Shown piece after piece: positions 1-8,551 of a DNA stretch of 64,000 bases (its first letter is position 1; every line of letters begins with the position of its first letter). This DNA comes from Chondrus crispus (taxonomy: Eukaryota > Rhodophyta > Florideophyceae > Gigartinales > Gigartinaceae), in assembly GCF_000350225.1 (NCBI RefSeq), contig NW_005179026.1, positions 496,001 to 560,000 of the forward strand, read 5' to 3'. The notes under the pieces were generated by a model. That model was not told where the DNA came from. It did no database searches and saw nothing but the letters and a program-made list of their open reading frames with translations. Made by a program: the position numbers and the translations under genes.

Positions 1-767
1 ATTGAAGCCGACGAGCAGGTCCACCAGGCAGATCTCGAGCTGGAGAACGTCTTCTCCCGGGGTCGTCCCGTCATGATTGAGACTCATCCTCACTGGTTGA
101 TGAATCCGAGGACAGTTCCATACCCCGCCTTATTTTCCTTCCCCTTTTCTTACCTCCGCGTCGCGATGTTTTCTTTCGACGCGGCGGAGATTTATCCTCA
201 CTGGTGCTTTCCCGCTCGCGTCTCTTCCTCCGTATATCTTTCTTTCGGCGGTGGTTACGCCGCCTCCGCGAGTTTTCATCGCTACTGTCGGAGTCCGAAG
301 ACGAGGTGGAATCACTATCGTCCTCTTCATGCGCCCCTTTCGCTTCTTCCTCTTCCCCTTCGCCTTACGTACTGCCCCCGCATTACCCTCATCTCTTATT
401 GGCGGGGCTGTCTCCGTCCGTGCGGGTTCACCTCCCCCTTGTGTTTGTGGTAGGGAAGGCAAACGAGACGGGGTTAGGTTCCCGCCTTGAGGCAACCAGT
501 TCGCATGTCGCGGTGGTGTTCGCGGGCGCGGAGGGAAAAAGGGAGGCTCAAGTCCGCTTCGGTCAGGGCCGCGGTAGTTCCCTGGAGGACCAAAGTTGTC
601 GCCACGGAATTACCCTGCCCATCACCATGAATGTTATCATTGAACCGAACAGTAGGTCCCTGATTGTAATTATCACTTTCTGGGAACCTTGGCTGCACGT
701 TTCTCCACCACCCTCTACGCCCACGTGGAGAGGGAGGACTTCGGTTCTGAGATGGTGGTGGATGTGA
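1..767. other. No recognisable gene
   Basis: The stretch is moderately GC-rich and holds overlapping short open frames on both strands, none with a recognisable domain. A minus-strand frame around 474-698 could be a downstream continuation of the glycine/arginine-rich ORF that follows, but no motif supports this. Confidence 0.4.
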
Positions 768-1271
768 TCAACCGAACGAAGATGGTCGGCCTGGAAATCC
801 ACGTCCGTCAAACCGCGGCTCTTCTTGCGCCCAGGATGATCCACGGGGAGGACCATTGAATTCTCTAGGACCCATTCTCGGTGAATCGCGATTGTTCCCC
901 CATCCCCCATCCACCCGTCCTCTTCCATTTCTCCTTCCCCAATCCCCTCTTTCTCTTCTTCTTACAATTCCCCTTCCCGACCCTCCTCGTCCCCAATCCC
1001 AATCTCCACGTCCTCTTCCCCTGGCAAAGACTCTTCTTTGCAAACCACCTCGTCCACCTCTTGCAGACCCGCCGCCACTGCCCACGCGGCCCATTTCCTC
1101 CTCTAGTTCTGCCGCGACCGCGACCACGCCAGGCTGGTCGGTCACTCTCAGGTTGGCCGCGATTAAATCCTCTGTGTGCAGGAGATTGTGGTAGAGGATT
1201 CGGGTACGAGATGCTGGCGGTAACATGCTTTGGAATCGCCGTAGTTCTGCCGCCGCCAAGCAACCGCTCAC
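768..1271 (-). CDS. Glycine/arginine-rich (RGG-like) low-complexity protein, uncertain
   Basis: This 167-residue frame has an ordinary N-terminal third (about residues 1-60, with an acidic helix-like stretch ending ELEEEMGR) followed by about 100 residues dominated by G, R and W in RGRGRG and GRGG runs. Such tails are typical of RNA-binding proteins and of some retroelement Gag C-termini. No catalytic or zinc-binding motif is visible. Another minus-strand frame (865-1290) is also open and basic, so the true frame is uncertain. The minus strand upstream (1392-1886) holds another low-complexity frame, so both may be exons or fragments of one decayed gene. Function cannot be assigned. Confidence 0.3.
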   Translation of the reverse strand: MSGCLAAAELRRFQSMLPPASRTRILYHNLLHTEDLIAANLRVTDQPGVVAVAAELEEEMGRVGSGGGSARGGRGGLQRRVFARGRGRGDWDWGRGGSGRGIVRRRERGDWGRRNGRGRVDGGWGNNRDSPRMGPREFNGPPRGSSWAQEEPRFDGRGFPGRPSSFG

Positions 1272-1391
1272 GTCTCTCTTCCATCTTCATGCCGTTAAAA
1301 TCAGCATGCTTCTGTTCCCTGCGCCCTTTTGACTCCGCATTTCGTCGAAGTTGTTCTCGTCGCGCCGCGCCGTTCTGCTGGCACAGTCCTA

Positions 1392-1886
1392 TTACTCTCG
1401 ACCCCTGTACCGCATTACGACGCTGTTGTAAGTCGTACCAATCCTCAGCCTGAGTAGCGGGAGCCTGAGTCGCGGAGACCTGAGTCGCGGGGCCTCAATC
1501 GCGGGGGTAAGCTCAGCGGCCACACACCCCTTTTTAGAACATGTGTTCGCTTCTTTCTCCTTTGTAGATGAAGAAGGCGCTCCTTTGTCAATAGTCGTAG
1601 ACTTAGATCTTGGGGCCGGCTGGAAAGGAGTCTTGGCTGGCGAAAACACAGATTTACGGGTTCTCAAACGGGGAATTCGTACCTCGTCCTCTTTCCGTTC
1701 CCCCTCTTTGCCGTTGGGTGATGGTTTTTGCGGCTTCGTATCGGGTTCTGGCTGAGCTGGTGGAAGTGGTACAGGTTGCGATTCTGGAGAGGATCCGCCG
1801 TCCGGGAGCTCACGAGAACTGCAGACTTCTTGGATGACTTCGTTGTCCGCATCACTCCCTGTTGTTTTCCTGTGTTCGATCTGCAA
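1392..1886 (-). CDS. Low-complexity hypothetical ORF
   Basis: This 164-residue frame is rich in P, S, E, K and R and has no recognised domain. Its C-terminal part is encoded by short degenerate GC-rich repeats (about 1450-1505, an imperfect ~16-18 bp unit on the plus strand containing cctgagtcgcg), giving repeated RLRSPRLRLP residues. It may be the disordered N-terminal part of the protein whose RGG-like tail lies at 768-1271, which would need a frameshift or a splice. Evidence for expression is nil. Confidence 0.25.
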   Translation of the reverse strand: MQIEHRKTTGSDADNEVIQEVCSSRELPDGGSSPESQPVPLPPAQPEPDTKPQKPSPNGKEGERKEDEVRIPRLRTRKSVFSPAKTPFQPAPRSKSTTIDKGAPSSSTKEKEANTCSKKGCVAAELTPAIEAPRLRSPRLRLPLLRLRIGTTYNSVVMRYRGRE

Positions 1887-2472
1887 GCTGACTACCTTTT
1901 CTTCGTTGAAATCACCCGGGGACGCACTCTGCGAGGCATCACTGTCCTGTTGAGAAGTACCTTGAGAGGCGTGGGGCGTGGGGAGTACGGTTCGTGTCGT
2001 TCTGTGGGGAGGGTGATTCGTGTTGGGGGATGGGATGTGCTGTCGGTGGAATTCTGAGAGAGGATCGGCTGTCGCGTCGATGAGGGCCTTTCTTAACCTC
2101 CGTGCGTGGGCGTGTCTGCACGCCTTCCTGTTCTCTCATTCCCACCCCGCCCTTGCAAAAGCCCACCCCGCCACCGCAAAAGCCCCCCATCCACCACAAT
2201 TCCCAACTCCCTGAACAATCGCAACCACCCTTTTCCCTCCCTCCATGGTCATATCGATGCATCCCCGCCGCAGCTGGCGAAATCATCCCGGATCTGCGGC
2301 TCGTCTCCCCAATCTTCCACCTACCCTCCGCGACGCGGGGTCCCTTTCGCGATCCTTGGACGCCGCGTTTGCCGCCGATATTGCAAGCCAACTGTTACCT
2401 CCGCTCACACCATTCCCAGTATCAACACCTTCTGCTACTGTAACCCCCCGCGCAGCACCGAGATTCAGTGAC

Positions 2473-4059
2473 ATGAACTCGCAAGAGACTCCAGCTGGCG
2501 CAGTGCAACTCGCGCCAGCTCCGAGCTCAGGGCAAAGTGAACACGTTGAGGACAGGATAGACCCAGGTAACCCTCGTGGGGAGGTATACCCACAGTATTC
2601 GGACGAAAGCCGCACACATTTAGCTCTGTCTGCAAGCGAATCCTTGCAATTTGGGTACAACTTTTTGTTATCTCATACTGATATCGTCCTTCGAAAGCTG
2701 TTGAGAATATGGAGGCCGAAGTTGGGTGGTACAAAGACGGAGCGAGTGGCTCGCGCATTTCTTTGTTTTCGCCTATGTCTACGCGGGGGAAAAACGGCTG
2801 CAGATGTGTTTTCCCAAGTCGAAGGCGCAAGCAGGCCTTTGTTCAAGAATTTCTCATCTTGGGTGCGGGATAGACGGGTAGCGATTGATGCATTGAGGCC
2901 CGTGCCCTCGGATGTAGAATTAATGTCCACTTTCAGACCGGCCGAGAGGGACCATTGGCGTAAATGTGAGGCCGAAGCGGAAAGAAGACGCCAAATGATG
3001 GTAGATGGGGAGCTAGTGCCAGGAAATGGTGAGGATGGTGGTGATTCGGGGTACGGAGGGATAGGAAATGGGAACGGCACGGCGGACTTCACAATGTCAA
3101 TGTTCGCCAGGATGTGCCTCATATTGCGAGATGACGATCAAGCTCGACTGGCGCATGCCGGAACAGGTCAGCCGTTGACTAAGGAACAACAGCAAAACCG
3201 AGTCAGCCGGGAGGACTACTGGCAGACAGTCGCTGAGCGCTTTAACGACACGAGCGTCACGCCCCATGCGGACATGAGAGGTGCACCGGTTGGCGACATT
3301 GACCCTTCTGTGGCTCCTACAATCTCTGTCCTGGGCGGAAAGCTAAAAAAAGTGTGGTACGACATGCGTGGGCCATACACTATTGCGCACAATAACTTTG
3401 AAAAATCTGGACAGCATAACGGTACTCTATCTCGCTTTCTAGACTTCGTGCAGGGGAATGGGCACGGGGATTTGTATGCGGGGTTGAAGAGGTCTGTGAT
3501 AATGTTTATAGTAATGCGGGTGGGGACGGATATTCCGGGAGCGCGTGTCGACGGGATGTTGGGCCTCACACTGAGAATAATTCCCCACGGCGCTGGATTT
3601 GATGAGGCCGGAGGTGGGGTGGATCGGGTCCCGGGAGCTCAGCAGTCTCCCGGGAGTTCTAGCCGGGAGAATGGAAGTGGTACAGGGGCAAAGAGGCGAA
3701 AGAAGATCGTTTGCGAAGACGCTAGGTTTCTTTGCGACCATATCAAGGGCCTAACTGATTGTATCAGTGGCCATGGGGACAATGATCGCCAAAAACATTC
3801 GGAGGGGCAGATGGGTGGTTATGGAACTGTAAGCGTGAAGGATGGGGAGGCTCGTCAGAGCAATGGGAACTCAGAGTTCCATGCGTTGGAATATATGGAA
3901 ACGAGAATAAAAGCTGTTGACCTACTTAAGAGGTCATATGCACAGGTAGTAGATGCTGAGAGTGAAACGGGTGGCCGTGATAACTCTGTTTATCTCAGGA
4001 CAAAGCAGCAATACGACAACATCTTGCAAGAATTCGAACGCGCCTTCGGATCTATGTAG
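2473..4059 (+). CDS. Myb/SANT-like putative DNA-binding protein
   Basis: The frame is open from 2245, but the first 76 residues are proline-rich and unstructured; the ATG at 2473 gives a 528-residue product. Residues about 40-190 (in this numbering) form a helical region ending in a charged segment with AERDHWRKCEAEAERRR. A second globular block follows (about 270-400), with REDYWQTVAERFND and a basic LKKVWYDMRGPY helix, which resembles a Myb/SANT-like fold. The C-terminus is helical and may be coiled coil. Accessory Myb-like proteins accompany PIF/Harbinger transposons in other eukaryotes, so this could be a transposon accessory protein rather than a host gene. Assignment rests on motif resemblance only. 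Confidence 0.5.
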   Translation: MNSQETPAGAVQLAPAPSSGQSEHVEDRIDPGNPRGEVYPQYSDESRTHLALSASESLQFGYNFLLSHTDIVLRKLLRIWRPKLGGTKTERVARAFLCFRLCLRGGKTAADVFSQVEGASRPLFKNFSSWVRDRRVAIDALRPVPSDVELMSTFRPAERDHWRKCEAEAERRRQMMVDGELVPGNGEDGGDSGYGGIGNGNGTADFTMSMFARMCLILRDDDQARLAHAGTGQPLTKEQQQNRVSREDYWQTVAERFNDTSVTPHADMRGAPVGDIDPSVAPTISVLGGKLKKVWYDMRGPYTIAHNNFEKSGQHNGTLSRFLDFVQGNGHGDLYAGLKRSVIMFIVMRVGTDIPGARVDGMLGLTLRIIPHGAGFDEAGGGVDRVPGAQQSPGSSSRENGSGTGAKRRKKIVCEDARFLCDHIKGLTDCISGHGDNDRQKHSEGQMGGYGTVSVKDGEARQSNGNSEFHALEYMETRIKAVDLLKRSYAQVVDAESETGGRDNSVYLRTKQQYDNILQEFERAFGSM

Positions 4060-4098
4060 GAAGGGTTGACATGATACTGTAGAAGTATCTAGTAAACA

Positions 4099-4941
4099 TC
4101 ATGAAGCGCGGTTGAATATGGGTCGGATACGACAAGCACGCGCACAGTAATTGGAACAACGCTCTTTGAAGCCGGAGAAGACCTCCAGGGGGCTGGTGGT
4201 ATTGAGCCTTTGGATACATTTGATCCAAGCATGGCGACTGTAGATGGGACTGTTCCAGGAATTGAACTCACCAGAGGGGCAGGCTAAAGCTTTCAAAAGG
4301 GCAACTTTTGTAGCCATGTCACCGTTCTCGTGGGGCGACACGATATAAGCTGCAATATTCGTGGCTACCCCACCTGTAGTCTTCCTGTTCTCTCTTGTTA
4401 CTGCGTCCAGTTTCGTGTGGAGCTCTGTGATGGCTATGTGGTAATGTCTGGCCATGGCATTGTCCACATCACCCCCGCTGCCCCACTCTTGCCTGCTGCG
4501 CTGCCTTGTCCAGCCTTTCCGTTGACCCGGCATGCCTCCCCTTCTTCTGCCTCCTCTTCTCCAACTACCCCGTTTTGCCTCGCCCTCCTCCGCCCCCGCC
4601 GCGGCCGCGTTCCCCTCCCCCCCGCGCGCCCCCTCTTCGCCGCCATCTCCCACCCTGCGTCTCTTCGCGGGCCTCACCCTAATCCCCCTGCTGCCGCCCT
4701 CTCTCCCCTCTCTATCTTCCCTTTCCCTCATCTGCACAATCCTCGCAATTGCGTCGCGAGCCTCCATAACACCCTTCTTCCTCATGGCGTAAAACCTCCG
4801 CACGTCTTCTTGCTCCTCTTCCCCATCCGCGCCCTCCTCCTCCTCCTCTTCCAGCACTATCTCCTCCTCTTCCAGCACTATCTCCTCCTCTTCCAGCACT
4901 ATCTCCTCCTCTTCCAGCACTATCTCCTCCTCTTCCAGCAC
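4099..4941 (-). CDS. Acidic-repeat protein with EEEEIVL repeats
   Basis: This 280-residue frame begins with four to five copies of the heptad LEEEEIV, encoded by a 21-bp tandem repeat, then an E/D-rich block and a long R/G/E-rich middle (about residues 80-165). The last ~110 residues look globular, with an ITELHTKLDAVTRENR helix and an SPHENGDMATKVALLKAL segment. It converges on the Myb-like gene, the two ends being about 40 bp apart. The globular C-terminus shows this is more than repeat translation. No family is recognised. Confidence 0.4.
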   Translation of the reverse strand: MLEEEEIVLEEEEIVLEEEEIVLEEEEIVLEEEEEEGADGEEEQEDVRRFYAMRKKGVMEARDAIARIVQMREREDREGREGGSRGIRVRPAKRRRVGDGGEEGARGGEGNAAAAGAEEGEAKRGSWRRGGRRRGGMPGQRKGWTRQRSRQEWGSGGDVDNAMARHYHIAITELHTKLDAVTRENRKTTGGVATNIAAYIVSPHENGDMATKVALLKALACPSGEFNSWNSPIYSRHAWIKCIQRLNTTSPLEVFSGFKERCSNYCARACRIRPIFNRAS

Positions 4942-4957
4942 TATCTCCTCCTCTTCC
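4840..4957 (+). repeat. 21-bp tandem repeat, five full copies plus a partial one
   Basis: Five exact copies of a 21-bp unit (ctcctcctcttccagcacta plus t) run in direct order from 4840 to 4944, and a 13-bp partial unit follows. The length is a multiple of three, so it adds heptads (LEEEEIV) to the minus-strand ORF without shifting the frame. Perfect identity suggests recent expansion and likely copy-number variation. Confidence 0.9.
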
Positions 4958-5026
4958 GCCTCAATAGATCTGGGTTCTTCATTGGCCCTCTGGCATCCGG
5001 CTTAACCATCGAGTTGGAAATTAAGG

Positions 5027-5468
5027 TTACAGCATCAAACGGCATTTCTGAATGTCGACCAAATAATCATTCTCCGTAAGCCGCGGAAAGGTCTCGAAGG
5101 AATAGTCTGACATTTCTTTCCATGTCCTTCGTAGCGAATGCTGCATATCCGATATTTTCCGCCCACTGTAGGGTTCGAGCCCAGTCTTTTCCCGTAGAGG
5201 AAGAACGCCGCTCGGGGTCTCGGTCCAATCCTTGCTGTGACCAACGAACACCGGGGGTCGCTCCATGGCATAGACAGAATAATTGCCCCCAAATACGTCG
5301 TTCACTGATAGGGGGCGGCGTATCTCCATGGCCCGTACTTCATTGCGTAGGCTGCTGAGTTCAGCCGAGCAGCTTCCCAGAGCTCGGCTGGTATTCAGTA
5401 TGCAGGGTAGGCCGTGGACGACACATCTCACAGTGGCTGACGACACGGTATTTGATTCCCTTCTCTTG
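5027..5468 (-). pseudogene. Distal part of an ORF interrupted by Copia-1
   Basis: An open minus-strand frame runs from the Copia-1 insertion point to a stop at 5027. The encoded ~140 residues look like ordinary globular protein, with WKEMSDYSFETF and FGGNYSVYAMERPP segments. The upstream half would be the ORF at 10009-10544. The two halves do not read through in the same frame once one copy of the GTGCT duplication is removed, so either the join was non-coding or intronic, or an extra frameshift exists. No domain recognised. Confidence 0.35.
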
Positions 5469-5473
5469 GTGCT
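5469..5473. repeat. Target-site duplication of Copia-1 (left)
   Basis: GTGCT lies immediately left of the TG that starts the 5' LTR and recurs at 10004-10008 right after the CA that ends the 3' LTR. A 5-bp duplication is usual for Ty1/copia integrases. Confidence 0.92.
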
Positions 5474-5612
5474 TGTGGTTCCATCCAGATAAGGCAGCCC
5501 TCACAGATAGGGCACACCGCCATTTAGGGCTACCATAGCAAACAGAATAAAGTCGCCGTCGCCTCCGCCACCTTCGGGGGTCGGAGGCATCGGTCTTGAT
5601 CTTGGCATCACA
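5474..5612 (+). repeat. Copia-1 5' LTR (short form, 139 bp)
   Basis: It starts TGTGGTTCC and ends CATCACA. Compared with the 3' side it lacks the 57-bp segment between the two U3-start copies at 9808 and 9865. Its terminal TG matches the upstream copy (TGCGG) better than the downstream copy (CATGG). Confidence 0.92.
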
Positions 5613-5625
5613 GGTTATGGGCACC
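5613..5625 (+). promoter_or_regulatory. Primer-binding site, internal initiator tRNA-Met type
   Basis: GGTTATGGGCACC starts at the first base after the LTR. Its first ten bases are complementary to the conserved anticodon region of eukaryotic initiator tRNA-Met (GCCCATAACC), the site used by Drosophila copia with a cleaved half-tRNA primer. There is no ordinary TGG site pairing with a tRNA CCA end here. Confidence 0.75.
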
Positions 5626-5737
5626 ACACACTACCACTGACAACCGATCCGCGGCAAACGAACACCAATCCCCACCGCGATAAACAGCAGCGCCACGACT
5701 AACCAACCTCCCACACCCCTGCACACAGGCAACCGAC

Positions 5738-8134
5738 ATGACAGATCCGCACGCACCCACATCGGGACAGCTCCCGCGCCTCGACACAACCAACTACACA
5801 TTTTGGTACGACGCACTGGAAATCTACGCACGGACAATCGACGCCATCGCACAGATCGAAGCACCCCACACACCGGACCCCGATCCAAGCACGGAGGCCT
5901 CCAACCAAAAACGAGCAGACCAACTACGCCGAGCCATCATGCAAAGCCTAACACCGGACATCATCAGGACACTACCACCCCACGTACTCCGATACGAACC
6001 CAACGTAATCTGCGGCATCATCAGAGGAGTCGTTGACACAACATCAACAGAAAATCACGAGATGTTAGACGCTGAAGCCAGAAGCATCAAATACGAAGCC
6101 GGAACCCAGCTCAAAGACTATGTCAGTCAGCACCGAGAAATCAGGTACAAGATGCAAGTCGCACGCTACCCCAACATAGATGACGAACGCACGACCGTTC
6201 GATACATGATACAGGAGCTCTGCCATCACCCAGACATGAGCACCCTAGCCATGATCATGGCAGGGCACCCACCCGTCACCATACAGGCGTTCACCCACCA
6301 CGCCCAACAAGTGCAACTGATGCAAAAACAAACCCCAGCAGCACCCACCACCACACCACAGCACGCAACTCGACACAGAACACCACGAGCGCGAGTCCCA
6401 CGACGAGCCCGAGGCACAACAACATACCCTCGACCAAAGGGACACCAGGGGCCATGGTGCATACATCACGGCAGCGTAACACACACAACAGAAAAATGCT
6501 ATGCACGTAGAAAAACATCCCGCACCAACACAGCCAACGCGCAAGCAGCACACGCCTACGACAGCGACACAGACCCGCATCAGAGCGCCTTGCACGAGTT
6601 GCAAGAACGCATACACACGCTTGCAGCGACACTTACCGACGCAGAAAACACAACCGACGGTAAGCCAAATTTTATACTAGACTCCGGTGCAAACCCCACG
6701 CATACCGCACGACCCCACGCGAATATGCCACGCAGCACCGGGACACTAACCACGACAGCCACGGGACACCGCGCGCCAATAACACACACGGGACGCAAAA
6801 CCATCACACAGAAGAATAACAAGCTGACAATACCAGCGGTCCACACCCCGCAAGTCAAAGAAAATCTGCTGTCCGTGCACGACCTCACGAAGCACGGACA
6901 GGTAACATTCTCAAGAAACAAGGCAACCCTCCACCAACCCATCCACCTTCCGCCGCCAATCATGACAGCAACATTCGGCCACGGGCAATACAGGCTCGAC
7001 CAAGACGCCACAGCCAAAGGGGCACGCACATACCACCGTAAAAACAAACTCGTTACAAAAACACAATCCCACGCCAAACCGCGCACCAAACCCCCCGCAA
7101 CTGCCCCCACCGTGCAACGCAGCAGCTACATACCACTGCACACACAAAGACCACAAGCACCCAACATGCGCACAGCACCAGCCCCCCCACCAAAATACAA
7201 AAAGACAACACAGGCACACAAACAAATGTCTGAATGGCACCTCAAGCTCAATCACGCCAACCCCAAAACAATTGCGCACATGTCCAAACACAGGCTACTC
7301 TCAGCCCTACCTCAAGGACTCTCAGACACCAGCGCATCAATAACGTGCAGCGGGTGCATATATGGAAAGACCGCACGACGACCGCACAAAAGGGCAACGC
7401 ACACAGCCGACATAGGCCACAGCCTGTCCTCAGACGTCTGCGGCCCCATCAAACCCACGTCATCCCACAACGCGAATTATTTCCTCACAGTTATCGACAC
7501 GAACACGAGATACATTTGGGTACACTATCTAAACAACCGAGCACAAGTCCCGCATGCCCTAATCACGGCAATAGATCAAGTGGCCACCGAGAACGGCCAA
7601 CACCCCCGCCTCCTGATCACGGACAATGCGAAAGAATATCTCGCGCAACAAGTGCAAGAAAAACTGCGACAAAGAGGCATCACCTACCGAGCAACGAAGC
7701 CGTACACGCCACAAGAAAACGCGCTCGCAGAACGTATCAACCGAACACTGATGGACAAAGTACGCGCCACCCTCTCGCACAGCAACCTACACGCAACACA
7801 CTGGCAAGAAGCCCTACAAGACGCCGTGTACAAGTACAACATCACGTACCATCATGGAATAGGAGCTTTAACATACACGAAATGGTATGGCGCAGCGCCC
7901 CGCATTAAATCGCTCACCACATTTGGCCAAATAGGGTATGTCCCCAACCTTAAACCACACCTCCCTAAACTCCACAACAAGGCCACACCGGTCAGATACA
8001 TGTACGGCTTGGATGACACGCACATATGCGTGCAGAACCTCCAAACAAGACGCTACCAAAAAAACCGGCCATCGATTTCAAGCCATATGCCAAACAGAGA
8101 GACCCATGCAACACCACCACGGCCGTCTTCCTGA
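5738..8134 (+). CDS. Copia-1 Gag-protease-integrase polyprotein
   Basis: The 798-residue frame starts at the first ATG after the primer site. Residues 1 to about 200 form a copia-type Gag. A variant zinc knuckle, WCIHHGSVTHTTEKC, follows the basic region. The protease has FILDSGAN (Asp codon at 6680). A GAG-pre-integrase zinc-binding region (H-x5-H, later CSGC) precedes the integrase core, whose three acidic residues are in SSDVCGP, TDNAKEY and PQENALAERINR. The frame leaves the consensus at an A7 run near 8058, and downstream coding continues in another frame. Gag and Pol are in one frame with no programmed shift between them. Confidence 0.9.
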   Translation: MTDPHAPTSGQLPRLDTTNYTFWYDALEIYARTIDAIAQIEAPHTPDPDPSTEASNQKRADQLRRAIMQSLTPDIIRTLPPHVLRYEPNVICGIIRGVVDTTSTENHEMLDAEARSIKYEAGTQLKDYVSQHREIRYKMQVARYPNIDDERTTVRYMIQELCHHPDMSTLAMIMAGHPPVTIQAFTHHAQQVQLMQKQTPAAPTTTPQHATRHRTPRARVPRRARGTTTYPRPKGHQGPWCIHHGSVTHTTEKCYARRKTSRTNTANAQAAHAYDSDTDPHQSALHELQERIHTLAATLTDAENTTDGKPNFILDSGANPTHTARPHANMPRSTGTLTTTATGHRAPITHTGRKTITQKNNKLTIPAVHTPQVKENLLSVHDLTKHGQVTFSRNKATLHQPIHLPPPIMTATFGHGQYRLDQDATAKGARTYHRKNKLVTKTQSHAKPRTKPPATAPTVQRSSYIPLHTQRPQAPNMRTAPAPPPKYKKTTQAHKQMSEWHLKLNHANPKTIAHMSKHRLLSALPQGLSDTSASITCSGCIYGKTARRPHKRATHTADIGHSLSSDVCGPIKPTSSHNANYFLTVIDTNTRYIWVHYLNNRAQVPHALITAIDQVATENGQHPRLLITDNAKEYLAQQVQEKLRQRGITYRATKPYTPQENALAERINRTLMDKVRATLSHSNLHATHWQEALQDAVYKYNITYHHGIGALTYTKWYGAAPRIKSLTTFGQIGYVPNLKPHLPKLHNKATPVRYMYGLDDTHICVQNLQTRRYQKNRPSISSHMPNRETHATPPRPSS

Positions 8135-8505
8135 CCAAACGGAAGCAGAAACGCAACTCAAAGGCCAGAAAAATCCCCACAAAAATCACGAGGACCACGG
8201 CCCCCCCCAAGACGAGAAAGCAAGCCACCAAATTCCCGGACGCGGCAGAATGGCAAAAAGCGCATGACGCAGAACTCGATCAACTCGACAGTATGCATGC
8301 AATAGATTGGCACTCCCCAACGCCCAATATTCCCAAACGCGACATACTGCCTACGACGATGACCTACAGATACAAGCACAGCTCGGCATCGGCGAACCCA
8401 GCACGGAAAGCGCGCTGCTCCATACGAGGGGACCTCATGAAACCGACAGTGCACTATGACCCGGATAAAACAGCCACATACATGGCAGACAGGACGACAA
8501 TATGA
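8026..8505 (+). pseudogene. Copia-1 integrase tail and RT N-terminus, shifted frame
   Basis: The frame takes over from the integrase frame after the A7 run near 8058. It encodes the linker and the first RT blocks (FPDAAEWQKAHDAELDQL, KARCSIRGD, YMADRTT), equivalent to the intact segment in Copia-2. It ends at a TGA (8503-8505) where Copia-2 and Copia-4 have Arg, so CGA to TGA is a likely change. Reading continues in the same frame (8530-8826, FDITGAYLHE) until a second shift near an A6 run at about 8735. Confidence 0.8.
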
Positions 8506-8551
8506 GCACTCTTCGCAATCGCCGCGTCAATGAACATGCACGTCGAGCATT

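Noticed and set aside
4330..5079. 249-residue plus-strand open frame
   Set aside because: Antisense of the acidic-repeat ORF; it mostly reads the 21-bp repeat and Pro/Ser-rich complement of R/G/E codons.
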